Shown: positions 23,077-36,920 of the stretch, piece by piece
Position numbering within the stretch: position 1 is the stretch's first letter
How the letters are laid out: each line of letters begins with the position of its first letter
Source of the DNA: Paratinospora sagittata
Lineage: Eukaryota > Streptophyta > Magnoliopsida > Ranunculales > Menispermaceae
DNA: 64,000 bases
Assembly (NCBI GenBank): GCA_035771175.1
Contig: CM069594.1
Coordinates: 11,346,620 to 11,410,619, forward strand
Direction: 5' to 3'
The notes under the pieces: model-generated
Databases searched by the model: none
What the model saw: only the letters and a program-made list of their open reading frames with translations
Told to the model about the DNA's origin: nothing
Program-made: the position numbers and the translations under genes

Positions 23077-24229
23077 CTCGATTTTTCTATTCCTTACACA
23101 GTTTTGCCAGGTTATCTTAATTGAAATATGCTCTACTAACACCTAGATGATTCCCTTTGTCTCGTACGCCCAAAACAACTTTAGATTAAATAATGTTTTG
23201 AATTCAAATCATTTTGTACTCACTTGCTCTTTAACCTGCAACTTCTATTTTTATAAAACACTCATTCTCTGATTTTCAAAAATACAACACGCACGATTTT
23301 TGTAAGTTAGATTGAGCTTTCCAAAGAGTTTTTCAAGAGAAGAAAGTAATGATTCTTGCATTTGCCAAAACAAGCTTCGAATTGAATCAAAATTGCAATT
23401 TGTCTTGATGATAACGTCATTGTTAAGCAAGTTCTTCGTTTTATCCCTTTTGTGCTTAGATTTGCAGAGGGTCTCCATTGTTTTAAACTGTAAGTATATG
23501 AAGTGGTCTCGGTAAGATAACAACATCAAAAAAGAACACAACACCGGTATTGCATCAAGAACACATCAAACAATAGCTTTCGAAGTCTACAAAGATCAAG
23601 CTCGAAGAACGAAGACATATCTCATGTCTAATGCATTAGTTTGATCTTTGGTGTGTAGGGTAACCTCTCGATCAAACTCAGCACTAAAACTATGAAATTT
23701 GCAAATTCTTCAAGATCACTTCGATATAGTATTTCATTTTGAAAAATGTTTTCCGTAAGGTTTTAAACATAATTTCAACGAGTTTTGAATTTTTTAAAAG
23801 TGTTTTGAGTCAATGGAATGGTTCTTGAGTGTCAAAATATTAACTTTTCAAAAATAATGCTATCCAGCAATTTGCCAAAATTATCGAGAAGGCACTAACG
23901 CACTATCAGTGTTGATAGCACGTTGATAGGGTTCAATAATAAGACATTTGTTTTTTCTGGAAAATTGTCTATAGCGCGCAATCCCCTTTGATGACTCGCT
24001 ATAAAGCTGTTGCCTTAATCTTTTCATTTTTAGTAAAATGGGCAATAGCGCGCTATAGGCCTTGATAACACGCTATCGGAAAGTCTAAAAAACTCAAGCT
24101 CTCTAGTTTGTGTATATCGACCTGCTATCTGTCAATATAGAACATGATACACAACCAAATAGCACTCTATCCACGTCTGAGACCAAAATAAGATATTTCT
24201 AACGAGAAAAATGTGGGCACTTCTGCTTG
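23077..24229 (+). repeat. Satellite monomer M21 (family B)
   Basis: It is 1,153 bp because the A-run in TTTTGAAAAAATG loses one base near 23,742-23,746. It begins the AATTTGTC, CTTCGTTTT, AAACATAAT, GAATTTTTTAAA type. It has C at 23,473 and A at 24,190, and retains the A-like CACTCTATCC. Confidence 0.97.
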
Positions 24230-25383
24230 CTCGATTTTTCTATTCCTTACACAGTTTTGCCAGGTTATCTTAATTGAAATATGCTCTAGTAACACCTAGA
24301 TGATTCCCTTTGTCTCGCACGCCCAAAACAACTTTAGATTAAACAATGTTTTGAATTCAAATCATTTTGTACTCACTTGCTCTTTAACCTGCAACTTCTA
24401 TTTTTATAAAACACTCATTCTCTGATTTTCAAAAATACAACACGCACGATTTTTGTAAGTTAGATTGAGCTTTCCAAAGAGTTTTTCAAGATAAGAAAGT
24501 AATGATTCTTGCATTTGCCAAAACAAGCTTCGAATTGAATCAAAATTGCAATTTGTCTTGATGATAACGTCATTGTTAAGCAAGTTCTTCGTTTTATCCC
24601 TTTTGTGCTTAGATTTGCAGAGGGTATCCATTGTTTTAAACTGTAAGTATATGAAGTGGTCTCGGTAAGATAACAACATCAAAAAAGAACACAACACCGG
24701 TATTGCATCAAGAACACATCAAACAATAGCTTTCGAAGTCTACAAAGATCAAGCTCGAAGAACGAAGACATATCTCATGTCTAATGCATTAGTTTGATCT
24801 TTGGTGTGTAGGGTAACCTCTCGATCAAACTCAGCACTAAAACTATGAAATTTGCAAAGTCTTCAAGATCACTTCGATATAGTATTTCATTTTGAAAAAA
24901 TGTTTTCCGTAAGGTTTTAAACATAATTTCAACGAGTTTTGAATTTTTTAAAAGTGTTTTGAGTCAATGGAATGGTTCTTGAGTGTCAAAATATTAACTT
25001 TTCAAAAATAAGGCTATCCAGCAATTTGCCAAAATTCTCGAGAAGGCACTAACGCACTATCAGTGTTGATAGCACGTTGATAGGGTTCAATAATAAGACA
25101 TTTGTTTTTCCTGGAAAATTGTCTATAGCGCGCAATCCCCTTTGATGACTCGCTATAAAGCTGTTTCCTTAATCCTTTCATTTTTAGTAAAATGGGCAAT
25201 AGCGCGCTATATGCCTTAATAACACGCTATCGGAAAGTCTAAAAAACTCAAGCTCTCCAGTTTGTGTATATCGACCTGCTATCTGTCAATATAGAACATG
25301 ATACACAACCAAATAGCACACTATCCACGTCTGAGACCAAAATCAGATATTTCTAACGAGAAAGATGTGGGCACTTCTGCTTG
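24230..25383 (+). repeat. Satellite monomer M22 (family B)
   Basis: It has AAGATAAG (T at 24,492), AATTTGTC, CTTCGTTTT and AAACATAAT in the 5' part. The 3' end is the TTTTTCCTGG, GTTTCC, TATATGCC type. G at 24,289 is private. Confidence 0.97.
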
Positions 25384-26537
25384 CTCGATTTTTCTATTCC
25401 TTACACAGTTTTGCCAGGTTATCTTAATTGAAATATGCTCTACTAACACCTAGATGATTCCCTTTGTCTCGAACGCCCAAAACAACTTTAGATTAAACAA
25501 TGTTTTGAATTCAAATCATTTTGTACTCACTTGCTCTTTAACCTGCAACTTCTATTTTTATAAAACACTCATTCTCTGATTTTCAAAAATACAACACGCA
25601 CGATTTTTGTAAGTTAGATTGAGCTTTCCAAAGAGTTTTTCAAGATAAGAAAGTAATGATTCTTGCATTTGCCAAAACAAGCTTCGAATTGAATCAAAAT
25701 TGCAATTTGTCTTGATGATAACGTCATTGTTAAGCAAGTTCTTCGTTTTATCCCTTTTGTGCTTAGATTTGCAGAGGGTATCCATTGTTTTAAACTGTAA
25801 GTATATGAAGTGGTCTCGGTAAGATAACAACATCAAAAAAGAACACAACACCGGTATTGCATCAAGAACACATCAAACAATAGCTTTCGAAGTCTACAAA
25901 GATCAAGCTCGAAGAACGAAGACATATCTCATGTCTAATGCATTAGTTTGATCTTTGGTGTGTAGGGTAACCTCTCGATCAAACTCAGCACTAAAACTAT
26001 GAAATTTGCAAAGTCTTCAAGATCACTTCGATATAGTATTTCATTTTGAAAAAATGTTTTCCGTAAGGTTTTAAACATAATTTCAACGAGTTTTGAATTT
26101 TTTAAAAGTGTTTTGAGTCAATGGAATGGTTCTTGAGTGTCAAAATATTAACTTTTCAAAAATAATGCTATCCAGCAATTTGCCAAAATTATCGAGAAGG
26201 CACTAACGCACTATCAGTGTTGATAGCACGTTGATAGGGTTCAATAATAAGACATTTGTTTTTTCTGGAAAATTGTCTATAGCGCGCAATCCCCTTTGGT
26301 GACTCGCTATAAAGCTGTTGCCTTAATCTTTTCATTTTTAGTAAAATGGGCAATAGCGCGCTATAGGCCTTGATAACACGCTATCGGAAAGTCTAAAAAA
26401 CTCAAGCTCTCTAGTTTGTGTATATCGACCTGCTATCTGTCAATATAGAACATGATACACAACCAAATAGCACACTATCCACGTCTGAGACCAAAATCAG
26501 ATATTTCTAACGAGAAAAATGTGGGCACTTCTGCTTG
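25384..26537 (+). repeat. Satellite monomer M23 (family B)
   Basis: The 5' part is like M22. The 3' half is AATGCTATCC plus ATTATCGAG with TTTGGTGACTC (G at 26,299), shared with M27 four monomers later. A at 25,472 is private. Confidence 0.97.
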
Positions 26538-27691
26538 CTCGATTTTTCTATTCCTTACACAGTTTTGCCAGGTTATCTTAATTGAAATATGCTCTACTAA
26601 CACCTAGATGATTCCCTTTGTCTCGCACGCCCAAAACAACTTTAGATTAAACAATGTTTTGAATTCAAATCATTTTGTACTCACTTGCTCTTTAACCTGC
26701 AACTTCTATTTTTATAAAACACTCATTCTCTGATTTTCAAAAATACAACACGCACAATTTTTGTAAGTTAGATTGAGCTTTCCAAAGAGTTTTTCAAGAG
26801 AAGAAAGTAATGATTCTTGCATTTGCCAAAACAAGCTTCGAATTGAATCAAAATTGCAATCTGTCTTGATGATAACGTCATTGTTAAGCAAGTTCTTCAT
26901 TTTATCCCTTTTGTGCTTAGATTTGCAGAGGGTATCCATTGTTTTAAACTGTAAGTGTATGAAGTGGTCTCGGTAAGATAACAACATCAAAAAAGAACAC
27001 AACACCGGTATTGCATCAAGAACACATCAAACAATAGCTTTCGAAGTCTACAAAGATCAAGCTCGAAGAACGAAGACATATCTCATGTCTAATGCATTAG
27101 TTTGATCTTTGGTGTGTAGGGTAACCTCTCGATCAAACTCAGCACTAAAACTATGAAAATTGCAAAGTCTTCAAGATCACTTCGATATAGTATTTCATTT
27201 TGAAAAAATGTTTTCCGTAAGGTTTTAATCATAATTTCAACGAGTTTTGAATTATTTAAAAGTGTTTTGAGTCAATGGAATGGTTCTTGAGTGTCAAAAT
27301 ATTAACTTTTCAAAAATAAGGCTATCCAGCAATTTGCCAAAATTCTCGAGAAGGCACTAACGCACTATCAGTGTTGATAGCACGTTGATAGGGTTCAATA
27401 ATAAGACATTTGTTTTTCCTGGAAAATTGTCTATAGCGCGCAATCCCCTTTGATGACTCGCTATAAAGCTGTTTCCTTAATCCTTTCATTTTTAGTAAAA
27501 TGGGCAATAGCGCGCTATATGCCTTGATAACACGCTATCGGAAAGTCTAAAAAACTCAAGCTCTCCAGTTTGTGTATATCGACCTGCTATCTGTCAATAG
27601 AGAACATGATACACAACCAAATAGCACACTATCCACGTCTGAGACCAAAATCAGATATTTCTAACGAGAAAGATGTGGGCACTTCTGCTTG
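26538..27691 (+). repeat. Satellite monomer M24 (family B)
   Basis: It has CGCACAATTT (A at 26,756), shared with M28 four monomers later. It also has AAGTGTATG, GAAAATTGC and TTTTTCCTGG as in M20, M29 and M32. Confidence 0.97.
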
Positions 27692-28845
27692 CTCGATTTT
27701 TCTATTCCTTGCACAGTTTTGCCAGGTTATCTTAATTGAAATATGCTCTACTAACACCTAGATGATTCCCTTTGTCTCGTACGCCCAAAACAACTTTAGA
27801 TTAAACAATGTTTTGAATTCAAATCATTTTGTACTCACTTGCTCTTTAACCTGCAACTTCTATTTTTATAAAACACTCATTCTCTGATTTTCAAAAATAC
27901 AACACGCACGATTTTTGTAAGTTAGATTGAGCTTTCCAAAGAGTTTTTCAAGAGAAGAAAGTAATGATTCTTGCATTTGCCAAAACAAGCTTCGAATTGA
28001 ATCAAAATTGCAATCTGTCTTGATGATAACGTCATTGTTAAGCAAGTTCTTCATTTTATCCCTTTTGTGCTTAGATTTGCAGAGGGTATCCATTGTTTTA
28101 AACTGTAAGTATATGAAGTGGTCTCGGTAAGATAACAACATCAAAAAAGAACACAACACCGGTATTGCATCAAGAACACATCAAACAATAGCTTTCGAAG
28201 TCTACAAAGATCAAGCTCGAAGAACGAAGACATATCTCATGTCTAATGCATTAGTTTGATCTTTGGTGTGTAGGGTAACCTCTCGATCAAACTCAGCACT
28301 AAAACTATGAAATTTGCAAAGTCTTCAAGATCACTTCGATATAGTATTTCATTTTGAAAAAATGTTTTCCGTAAGGTTTTAATCATAATTTCAACGAGTT
28401 TTGAATTATTTAAAAGTGTTTTGAGTCAATGGAATGGTTCTTGAGTGTCAAAATATTAACTTTTCAAAAATAAGGCTATCCAGCAATTTGCCAAAATTCT
28501 CGAGAAGGCACTAACGCACTATCAGTGTTGATAGCACGTTGATAGGGTTCAATAATAAGACATTTGTTTTTCCTGGAAAATTGTCTATAGCGCGCAATCC
28601 CCTTTGATGACTCGCTATAAAGCTGTTTCCTTAATCCTTTCATTTTTAGTAAAATGGGCAATAGCGCGCTATATGGCTTGATAACACGCTATCGGAAAGT
28701 CTAAAAAACTCAAGCTCTCCAGTTTGTGTATATCGACCTGCTATCTGTCAATAGAGAACATGATACACAACCAAATAGCACACTATCCACGTCTGAGACC
28801 AAAATCAGATATTTCTAACGAGAAAGATGTGGGCACTTCTGCTTG
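27692..28845 (+). repeat. Satellite monomer M25 (family B)
   Basis: It is nearly identical to M26. Private bases are G at 27,711 and G at 28,676. Confidence 0.97.
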
Positions 28846-29999
28846 CTCGATTTTTCTATTCCTTACACAGTTTTGCCAGGTTATCTTAATTGAAATATGC
28901 TCTACTAACACCTAGATGATTCCCTTTGTCTCGTACGCCCAAAACAACTTTAGATTAAACAATGTTTTGAATTCAAATCATTTTGTACTCACTTGCTCTT
29001 TAACCTGCAACTTCTATTTTTATAAAACACTCATTCTCTGATTTTCAAAAATACAACACGCACGATTTTTGTAAGTTAGATTGAGCTTTCCAAAGAGTTT
29101 TTCAAGAGAAGAAAGTAATGATTCTTGCATTTGCCAAAACAAGCTTCGAATTGAATCAAAATTGCAATCTGTCTTGATGATAACGTCATTGTTAAGCAAG
29201 TTCTTCATTTTATCCCTTTTGTGCTTAGATTTGCAGAGGGTATCCATTGTTTTAAACTGTAAGTATATGAAGTGGTCTCGGTAAGATAACAACATCAAAA
29301 AAGAACACAACACCGGTATTGCATCAAGAACACATCAAACAATAGCTTTCGAAGTCTACAAAGATCAAGCTCGAAGAACGAAGACATATCTCATGTCTAA
29401 TGCATTAGTTTGATCTTTGGTGTGTAGGGTAACCTCTCGATCAAACTCAGCACTAAAACTATGAAATTTGCAAAGTCTTCAAGATCACTTCGATATAGTA
29501 TTTCATTTTGAAAAAATGTTTTCCGTAAGGTTTTAATCATAATTTCAACGAGTTTTGAATTATTTAAAAGTGTTTTGAGTCAATGGAATGGTTCTTGAGT
29601 GTCAAAATATTAACTTTTCAAAAATAAGGCTATCCAGCAATTTGCCAAAATTCTCGAGAAGGCACTAACGCACTATCAGTGTTGATAGCACGTTGATAGG
29701 GTTCAATAATAAGACATTTGTTTTTCCTGGAAAATTGTCTATAGCGCGCAATCCCCTTTGATGACTCGCTATAAAGCTGTTTCCTTAATCCTTTCATTTT
29801 TAGTAAAATGGGCAATAGCGCGCTATATGCCTTGATAACACGCTATCGGAAAGTCTAAAAAACTCAAGCTCTCCAGTTTGTGTATATCGACCTGCTATCT
29901 GTCAATAGAGAACATGATACACAACCAAATAGCACACTATCCACGTCTGAGACCAAAATCAGATATTTCTAACGAGAAAGATGTGGGCACTTCTGCTTG
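28846..29999 (+). repeat. Satellite monomer M26 (family B)
   Basis: This is a CTCGTACGCC, ATCTGTC, CTTCATTTT, GAAATTTGC, TTTTTCCTGG type. It has no private base that I noticed, so it is close to a consensus for this subtype. Confidence 0.97.
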
Positions 30000-31153
30000 C
30001 TCGATTTTTCTATTCCTTACACAGTTTTGCCAGGTTATCTTAATTGAAATATGCTCTACTAACACCTAGATGATTCCCTTTGTCTCGTACGCCCAAAACA
30101 ACTTTAGATTAAACAATGTTTTGAATTCAAATCATTTTGTACTCACTTGCTCTTTAACCTGCAACTTCAATTTTTATAAAACACTCATTCTCTGATTTTC
30201 AAAAATACAACACGCACGATTTTTGTAAGTTAGATTGAGCTTTCCAAAGTGTTTTTCAAGATAAGAAAGTAATGATTCTTGCATTTGCCAAAACAAGCTT
30301 CGAATTGAATCAAAATTGCAATTTGTCTTGATGATAACGTCATTGTTAAGCAAGTTCTTCGTTTTATCCCTTTTGTGCTTAGATTTGCAGAGGGTATCCA
30401 TTGTTTTAAACTGTAAGTATATGAAGTGGTCTCGGTAAGATAACAACATCAAAAAAGAACACAACACCGGTATTGCATCAAGAACACATCAAACAATAGC
30501 TTTCGAAGTCTACAAAGATCAAGCTCGAAGAACGAAGACATATCTCTTGTCTAATGCATTAGTTTGATCTTTGGTGTGTAGGGTAACCTCTCGATCAAAC
30601 TCAGCACTAAAACTATGAAATTTGCAAAGTCTTCAAGATCACTTCGATATAGTATTTCATTTTGAAAAAATGTTTTCCGTAAGGTTTTAAACATAATTTC
30701 AACGAGTTTTGAATTTTTTAAAAGTGTTTTGAGTCAATGGAATGGTTCTTGAGTGTCAAAATATTAACTTTTCAAAAATAATGCTATCCAGCAATTTGCC
30801 AAAATTATCGAGAAGGCACTAACGCACTATCAGTGTTGATAGCACGTTGATAGGGTTCAATAATAAGACATTTGTTTTTTCTGGAAAATTGTCTATAGCG
30901 CGCAATCCCCTTTGGTGACTCGCTATAAAGCTGTTGCCTTAATCTTTTCATTTTTAGTAAAATGGGCAATAGCGCGCTATAGGCCTTGATAACACGCTAT
31001 CGGAAAGTCTAAAAAACTCAAGCTCTCTAGTTTGTGTATATCGACCTGCTATCTGTCAATATAGAACATGATACACAACCAAATAGCACACTATCCACGT
31101 CTGAGACCAAAATCAGATATTTCTAACGAGAAAAATGTGGGCACTTCTGCTTG
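30000..31153 (+). repeat. Satellite monomer M27 (family B, 3-mer type 1)
   Basis: It has CTTCAATTTTT (A at 30,170), AAAGTGTTTTTC (T at 30,250) and AAGATAAG, shared with M30. T at 30,547 is private, and TTTGGTGACTC is shared with M23. Confidence 0.97.
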
Positions 31154-32306
31154 CTCGATTTTTCTATTCCTTACACAGTTTTGCCAGGTTATCTTAATTG
31201 AAATATGCTCTACTAACACCTAGATGATTCCCTTTGTCTCGCACGCCCAAAACAACTTTAGATTAAACAATGTTTTGAATTCAAATCATTTTGTACTCAC
31301 TTGCTCTTTAACCTGCAACTTCTATTTTTATAAAACACTCATTCTCTGATTTTCAAAAATACAACACGCACAATTTTTGTAAGTTAGATTGAGCTTTCCA
31401 AAGAGTTTTTCAAGAGAAGAAAGTAATGATTCTTGCATTTGCCAAAACAAGCTTCGAATTGAATCAAAATTGCAATCTGTCTTGATGATAACGTCATTGT
31501 TAAGCAAGTTCTTCATTTTATCCCTTTTGTGCTTAGATTTGTAGAGGGTATCCATTGTTTTAAACTGTAAGTATATGAAGTGGTCTCGGTAAGATAACAC
31601 ATCAAAAAAGAACACAACAACCGTATTGCATCAAGAACACATCAAACAATAGCTTTCGAAGTCTACAAAGATCATGCTCGAAGAACGAAGACATATCTCA
31701 TGTCTAATGCATTAGTTTGATCTTTGGTGTGTAGGGTAACCTCTCGATCAAACTCAGCACTAAAACTATGAAAATTGCAAAGTCTTCAGGATCACTTCGA
31801 TATAGTATTTCATTTTGAAAAAATGTTTTCCGTAAGGTTTTAATCATAATTTCAACGAGTTTTGAATTATTTAAAAGTGTTTTGAGTCAATGGAATGGTT
31901 CTTGAGTGTCAATATATTAACTTTTCAAAAATAAGGCTATCCAGCAATTTGCCAAAATTCTCGAGAAGGCACTAACGCACTATCAGTGTTGATAGCACGT
32001 TGATAGGGTTCAATAATAAGACATTTGTTTTTTCTGGAAAATTGTCTATAGCGCGCAATCCCCTTTGATGACTCGCTATAAAGCTGTTTCCTTAATCTTT
32101 TCATTTTTAGTAAAATGGGCAATAGCGCGCTATATGCCTTGATAACACGCTATCGGAAAGTCTAAAAAACTCAAGCTCTCCAGTTTGTGTATATCGACCT
32201 TCTATCTGTCAATAGAGAACATGATACACAACCAAATAGCACACTATCCACGTCTGAGACCAAAATCAGATATTTCTAACGAGAAAAATGTGGGCACTTC
32301 TGCTTG
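31154..32306 (+). repeat. Satellite monomer M28 (family B, 3-mer type 2)
   Basis: It is 1,153 bp because of GATAACACATC. It has CGCACAATTT (A at 31,372), TTGTAGAGG, CAACAACCG, GATCATG, CAGGATC, TCAATATATT and CGACCTTCTATC (T at 32,201). M31 is its counterpart. Confidence 0.97.
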
Positions 32307-33460
32307 CTCGATTTTTCTATTCCTTACACAGTTTTGCCAGGTTATCTTAATTGAAATATGCTCTACTAACACCTAGATGATTCCCTTTGTCTCGCACGCC
32401 CAAAACAACTTTAGATTAAACAATGTTTTGAATTCAAATCATTTTGTACTCACTTGCTCTTTAACCTGCAACTTCTATTTTTATAAAACACTCATTCTCT
32501 GATTTTCAAAAATACAACACGCACGATTTTTGTAAGTTAGATTGAGCTTTCCAAAGAGTTTTTCAAGAGAAGAAAGTAATGATTCTTGCATTTGCCAAAA
32601 CAAGCTTCGAATTGAATCAAAATTGCAATCTGTCTTGATGATAACGTCATTGTTAAGCAAGTTCTTCATTTTATCCCTTTTGTGCTTAGATTTGCAGAGG
32701 GTATCCATTGTTTTAAACTGTAAGTGTATGAAGTGGTCTCGGTAAGATAACAACATCAAAAAAGAACACAACACCGGTATTGCATCAAGAACACATCAAA
32801 CAATAGCTTTCGAAGTCTACAAAGATCAAGCTCGAAGAACGAAGACATATCTCATGTCTAATGCATTAGTTTGATCTTTGGTGTGTAGGGTAACCTCTCG
32901 ATCAAACTCAGCACTAAAACTATGAAAATTGCAAAGTCTTCAAGATCACTTCGATATAGTATTTCATTTTGAAAAAATGTTTTTCGTAAGGTTTTAATCA
33001 TAATTTCAACGAGTTTTGAATTATTTAAAAGTGTTTTGAGTCAATGGAATGGTTCTTGAGTGTCAAAATATTAACTTTTCAAAAATAAGGCTATCCAGCA
33101 ATTTGCCAAAATTCTCGAGAAGGCACTAACGCACTATCAGTGTTGATAGCACGTTGATAGGGTTCAATAATAAGACATTTGTTTTTCCTGGAAAATTGTC
33201 TATAGCGCGCAATCCCCTTTGATGACTCGCTATAAAGCTGTTTCCTTAATCCTTTCATTTTTAGTAAAATGGGCAATAGCGCGCTATATGCCTTGATAAC
33301 ACGCTATCGGAAAGTCTAAAAAACTCAAGCTCTCTAGTTTGTGTATATCGACCTGCTATCTGTCAATATAGAACATGATACACAACCAAATAGCACACTA
33401 TCCACGTCTGAGACCAAAATCAGATATTTCTAACGAGAAAAATGTGGGCACTTCTGCTTG
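32307..33460 (+). repeat. Satellite monomer M29 (family B, 3-mer type 3)
   Basis: It has AAGTGTATG, GAAAATTGC, TTTTTCCTGG, CTCTCTAG and CAATATAG. TTTTTCGTAAGG (T at 32,984) distinguishes it from its counterpart M32. Confidence 0.97.
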
Positions 33461-34614
33461 CTCGATTTTTCTATTCCTTACACAGTTTTGCCAGGTTATC
33501 TTAATTGAAATATGCTCTACTAACACCTAGATGATTCCCTTTGTCTCGCACGCCCAAAACAACTTTAGATTAAACAATGTTTTGAATTCAAATCATTTTG
33601 TACTCACTTGCTCTTTAACCTGCAACTTCAATTTTTATAAAACACTCATTCTCTGATTTTCAAAAATACAACACGCACGATTTTTGTAAGTTAGATTGAG
33701 CTTTCCAAAGTGTTTTTCAAGATAAGAAAGTAATGATTCTTGCATTTGCCAAAACAAGCTTCGAATTGAATCAAAATTGCAATTTGTCTTGATGATAACG
33801 TCATTGTTAAGCAAGTTCTTCGTTTTATCCCTTTTGTGCTTAGATTTGCAGAGGGTATCCATTGTTTTAAACTGTAAGTATATGAAGTGGTCTCGGTAAG
33901 ATAACAACATCAAAAAAGAACACAACACCGGTATTGCATCAAGAACACATCAAACAATAGCTTTCGAAGTCTACAAAGATCAAGCTCGAAGAACGAAGAC
34001 ATATCTCATGTCTAATGCATTAGTTTGATCTTTGGTGTGTAGGGTAACCTCTCGATCAAACTCAGCACTAAAACTATGAAATTTGCAAAGTCTTCAAGAT
34101 CACTTCGATATAGTATTTCATTTTGAAAAAATGTTTTCCGTAAGGTTTTAAACATAATTTCAACGAGTTTTGAATTTTTTAAAAGTGTTTTGAGTCAATG
34201 GAATGGTTCTTGAGTGTCAAAATATTAACTTTTCAAAAATAATGCTATCCAGCAATTTGCCAAAATTATCGAGAAGGCACTAACGCACTATCAGTGTTGA
34301 TAGCACGTTGATAGGGTTCAATAATAAGACATTTGTTTTTTCTGGAAAATTGTCTATAGCGCGCAATCCCCTTTGATGACTCGCTATAAAGCTGTTGCCT
34401 TAATCTTTTCATTTTTAGTAAAATGGGCAATAGCGCGCTATAGGCCTTGATAACACGCTATCGGAAAGTCTAAAAAACTCAAGCTCTCTAGTTTGTGTAT
34501 ATCGACCTGCTATCTGTCAATATAGAACATGATACACAACCAAATAGCACACTATCCACGTCTGAGACCAAAATCAGATATTTCTAACGAGAAAAATGTG
34601 GGCACTCCTGCTTG
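33461..34614 (+). repeat. Satellite monomer M30 (family B, 3-mer type 1)
   Basis: It matches M27 (A at 33,630, T at 33,711) but has TTTGATGACTC. C at 34,607 is private. Confidence 0.97.
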
Positions 34615-35766
34615 CTCGATTTTTCTATTCCTTACACAGTTTTGCCAGGTTATCTTAATTGAAATATGCTCTACTAACACCTAGATGATTCCCTTTGTCT
34701 CGCACGCCCAAAACAACTTTAGATTAAACAATGTTTTGAATTCAAATCATTTTGTACTCACTTGCTCTTTAACCTGCAACTTCTATTTTTGTAAAAACTC
34801 ATTCTCTGATTTTCAAAAATACAACACGCACGATTTTTGTAAGTTAGATTGAGCTTTCCGAAGAGTTTTTCAAGAGAAGAAAGTAATGATTCTTGCATTT
34901 GCCAAAACAAGCTTCGAATTGAATCAAAATTGCAATCTGTCTTGATGATAACGTCATTGTTAAGCAAGTTCTTCATTTTATCCCTTTTGTGCTTAGATTT
35001 GTAGAGGGTATCCATTGTTTTAAACTGTAAGTATATGAAGTGGTCTCGGTAAGATAACACATCAAAAAAGAACACAACAACCGTATTGCATCAAGAACAC
35101 ATCAAACAATAGCTTTCGAAGTCTACAAAGATCATGCTCGAAGAACGAAGACATATCTCATGTCTAATGCATTAGTTTGATCTTTGGTGTGTAGGGTAAC
35201 CTCTCGATCAAACTCAGCACTAAAACTATGAAAATTGCAAAGTCTTCAGGATCACTTCGATATAGTATTTCATTTTGAAAAAATGTTTTCCGTAAGGTTT
35301 TAATCATAATTTCAACGAGTTTTGAATTATTTAAAAGTGTTTTGAGTCAATGGAATGGTTCTTGAGTGTCAATATATTAACTTTTCAAAAATAAGGCTAT
35401 CCAGCAATTTGCCAAAATTCTCGAGAAGGCACTAACGCACTATCAGTGTTGATAGCACGTTGATAGGGTTCAATAATAAGACATTTGTTTTTTCTGGAAA
35501 ATTGTCTATAGCGCGCAATCCCCTTTGATGACTCGCTATAAAGCTGTTTCCTTAATCTTTTCATTTTTAGTAAAATGGGCAATAGCGCGCTATATGCCTT
35601 GATAACACGCTATCGGAAAGTCTAAAAAACTCAAGCTCTCCAGTTTGTGTATATCGACCTTCTATCTGTCAATAGAGAACATGATACACAACCAAATAGC
35701 ACACTATCCACGTCTGAGACCAAAATCAGATATTTCTAACGAGAAAAATGTGGGCACTTCTGCTTG
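34615..35766 (+). repeat. Satellite monomer M31 (family B, 3-mer type 2, 1,152 bp)
   Basis: It matches M28 but has two deletions: GTAAAAACTC at about 34,791 and GATAACACATC at about 35,055. G at 34,860 is private. Confidence 0.97.
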
Positions 35767-36920
35767 CTCGATTTTTCTATTCCTTACACAGTTTTGCCAG
35801 GTTATCTTAATTGAAATATGCTCTACTAACACCTAGATGATTCCCTTTGTCTCGCACGCCCAAAACAACTTTAGATTAAACAATGTTTTGAATTCAAATC
35901 ATTTTGTACTCACTTGCTCTTTAACCTGCAACTTCTATTTTTATAAAACACTCATTCTCTGATTTTGAAAAATACAACACGCACGATTTTTGTAAGTTAG
36001 ATTGAGCTTTCCAAAGAGTTTTTCAAGAGAAGAAAGTAATGATTCTTGCATTTGCCAAAACAAGCTTCGAATTGAATCAAAATTGCAATCTGTCTTGATG
36101 ATAACGTCATTGTTAAGCAAGTTCTTCATTTTATCCCTTTTGTGCTTAGATTTGCAGAGGGTATCCATTGTTTTAAACTGTAAGTGTATGAAGTGGTCTC
36201 GGTAAGATAACAACATCAAAAAAGAACACAACACCGGTATTGCATCAAGAACACATCAAACAATAGCTTTCGAAGTCTACAAAGATCAAGCTCGAAGAAC
36301 GAAGACATATCTCATGTCTAATGCATTAGTTTGATCTTTGGTGTGTAGGGTAACCTCTCGATCAAACTCAGCACTAAAACTATGAAAATTGCAAAGTCTT
36401 CAAGATCACTTCGATATAGTATTTCATTTTGAAAAAATGTTTTCCGTAAGGTTTTAATCATAATTTCAACGAGTTTTGAATTATTTAAAAGTGTTTTGAG
36501 TCAATGGAATGGTTCTTGAGTGTCAAAATATTAACTTTTCAAAAATAAGGCTATCCAGCAATTTGCCAAAATTCTCGAGAAGGCACTAACGCACTATCAG
36601 TGTTGATAGCACGTTGATAGGGTTCAATAATAAGACATTTGTTTTTCCTGGAAAATTGTCTATAGCGCGCAATCCCCTTTGATGACTCGCTATAAAGCTG
36701 TTTCCTTAATCCTTTCATTTTTAGTAAAATGGGCAATAGCGCGCTATATGCCTTGATAACACGCTATCGGAAAGTCTAAAAAACTCAAGCTCTCTAGTTT
36801 GTGTATATCGACCTGCTATCTGTCAATATAGAACATGATACACAACCAAATAGCACACTATCCACGTCTGAGACCAAAATCAGATATTTCTAACGAGAAA
36901 AATGTGGGCACTTCTGCTTG
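35767..36920 (+). repeat. Satellite monomer M32 (family B, 3-mer type 3)
   Basis: It matches M29 except for TTTTCCGTAAGG and a private G at 35,967. Confidence 0.97.

Larger units (their letters stand above)
27692..29999 (+). repeat. Near-identical monomer pair M25-M26
   Basis: M25 and M26 share CTCGTACGCC, ATCTGTC, CTTCATTTT, CTATGAAATTTGC, TTTTTCCTGG, GTTTCCTTAATCC, CTCTCCAG, CAATAGAG and GAGAAAGATG. By eye they differ only at a few bases, for example G at 27,711 and G at 28,676 in M25. This is consistent with a very recent one-monomer duplication. Confidence 0.88.
30000..33460 (+). repeat. Three-monomer higher-order repeat, copy 1 (M27-M29)
   Basis: The three monomer types occur in the same order about 3,460 bp later. 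M27 carries CTTCAATTTTT, AAAGTGTTTTTC, AAGATAAG and AAACATAAT. M28 carries TTGTAGAGG, GATAACACATC, CAACAACCG, GATCATG, CAGGATC, TCAATATATT and CGACCTTCTATC. M29 carries AAGTGTATG, GAAAATTGC and TTTTTCCTGG. Confidence 0.93.
33461..36920 (+). repeat. Three-monomer higher-order repeat, copy 2 (M30-M32)
   Basis: This repeats M27-M29 type by type. It differs by scattered single bases: C at 34,607, G at 34,860 and G at 35,967. It also has the GTAAAAACTC deletion form at 34,791 in M31, which makes M31 1,152 bp, one of the two shortest monomers. Confidence 0.93.
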
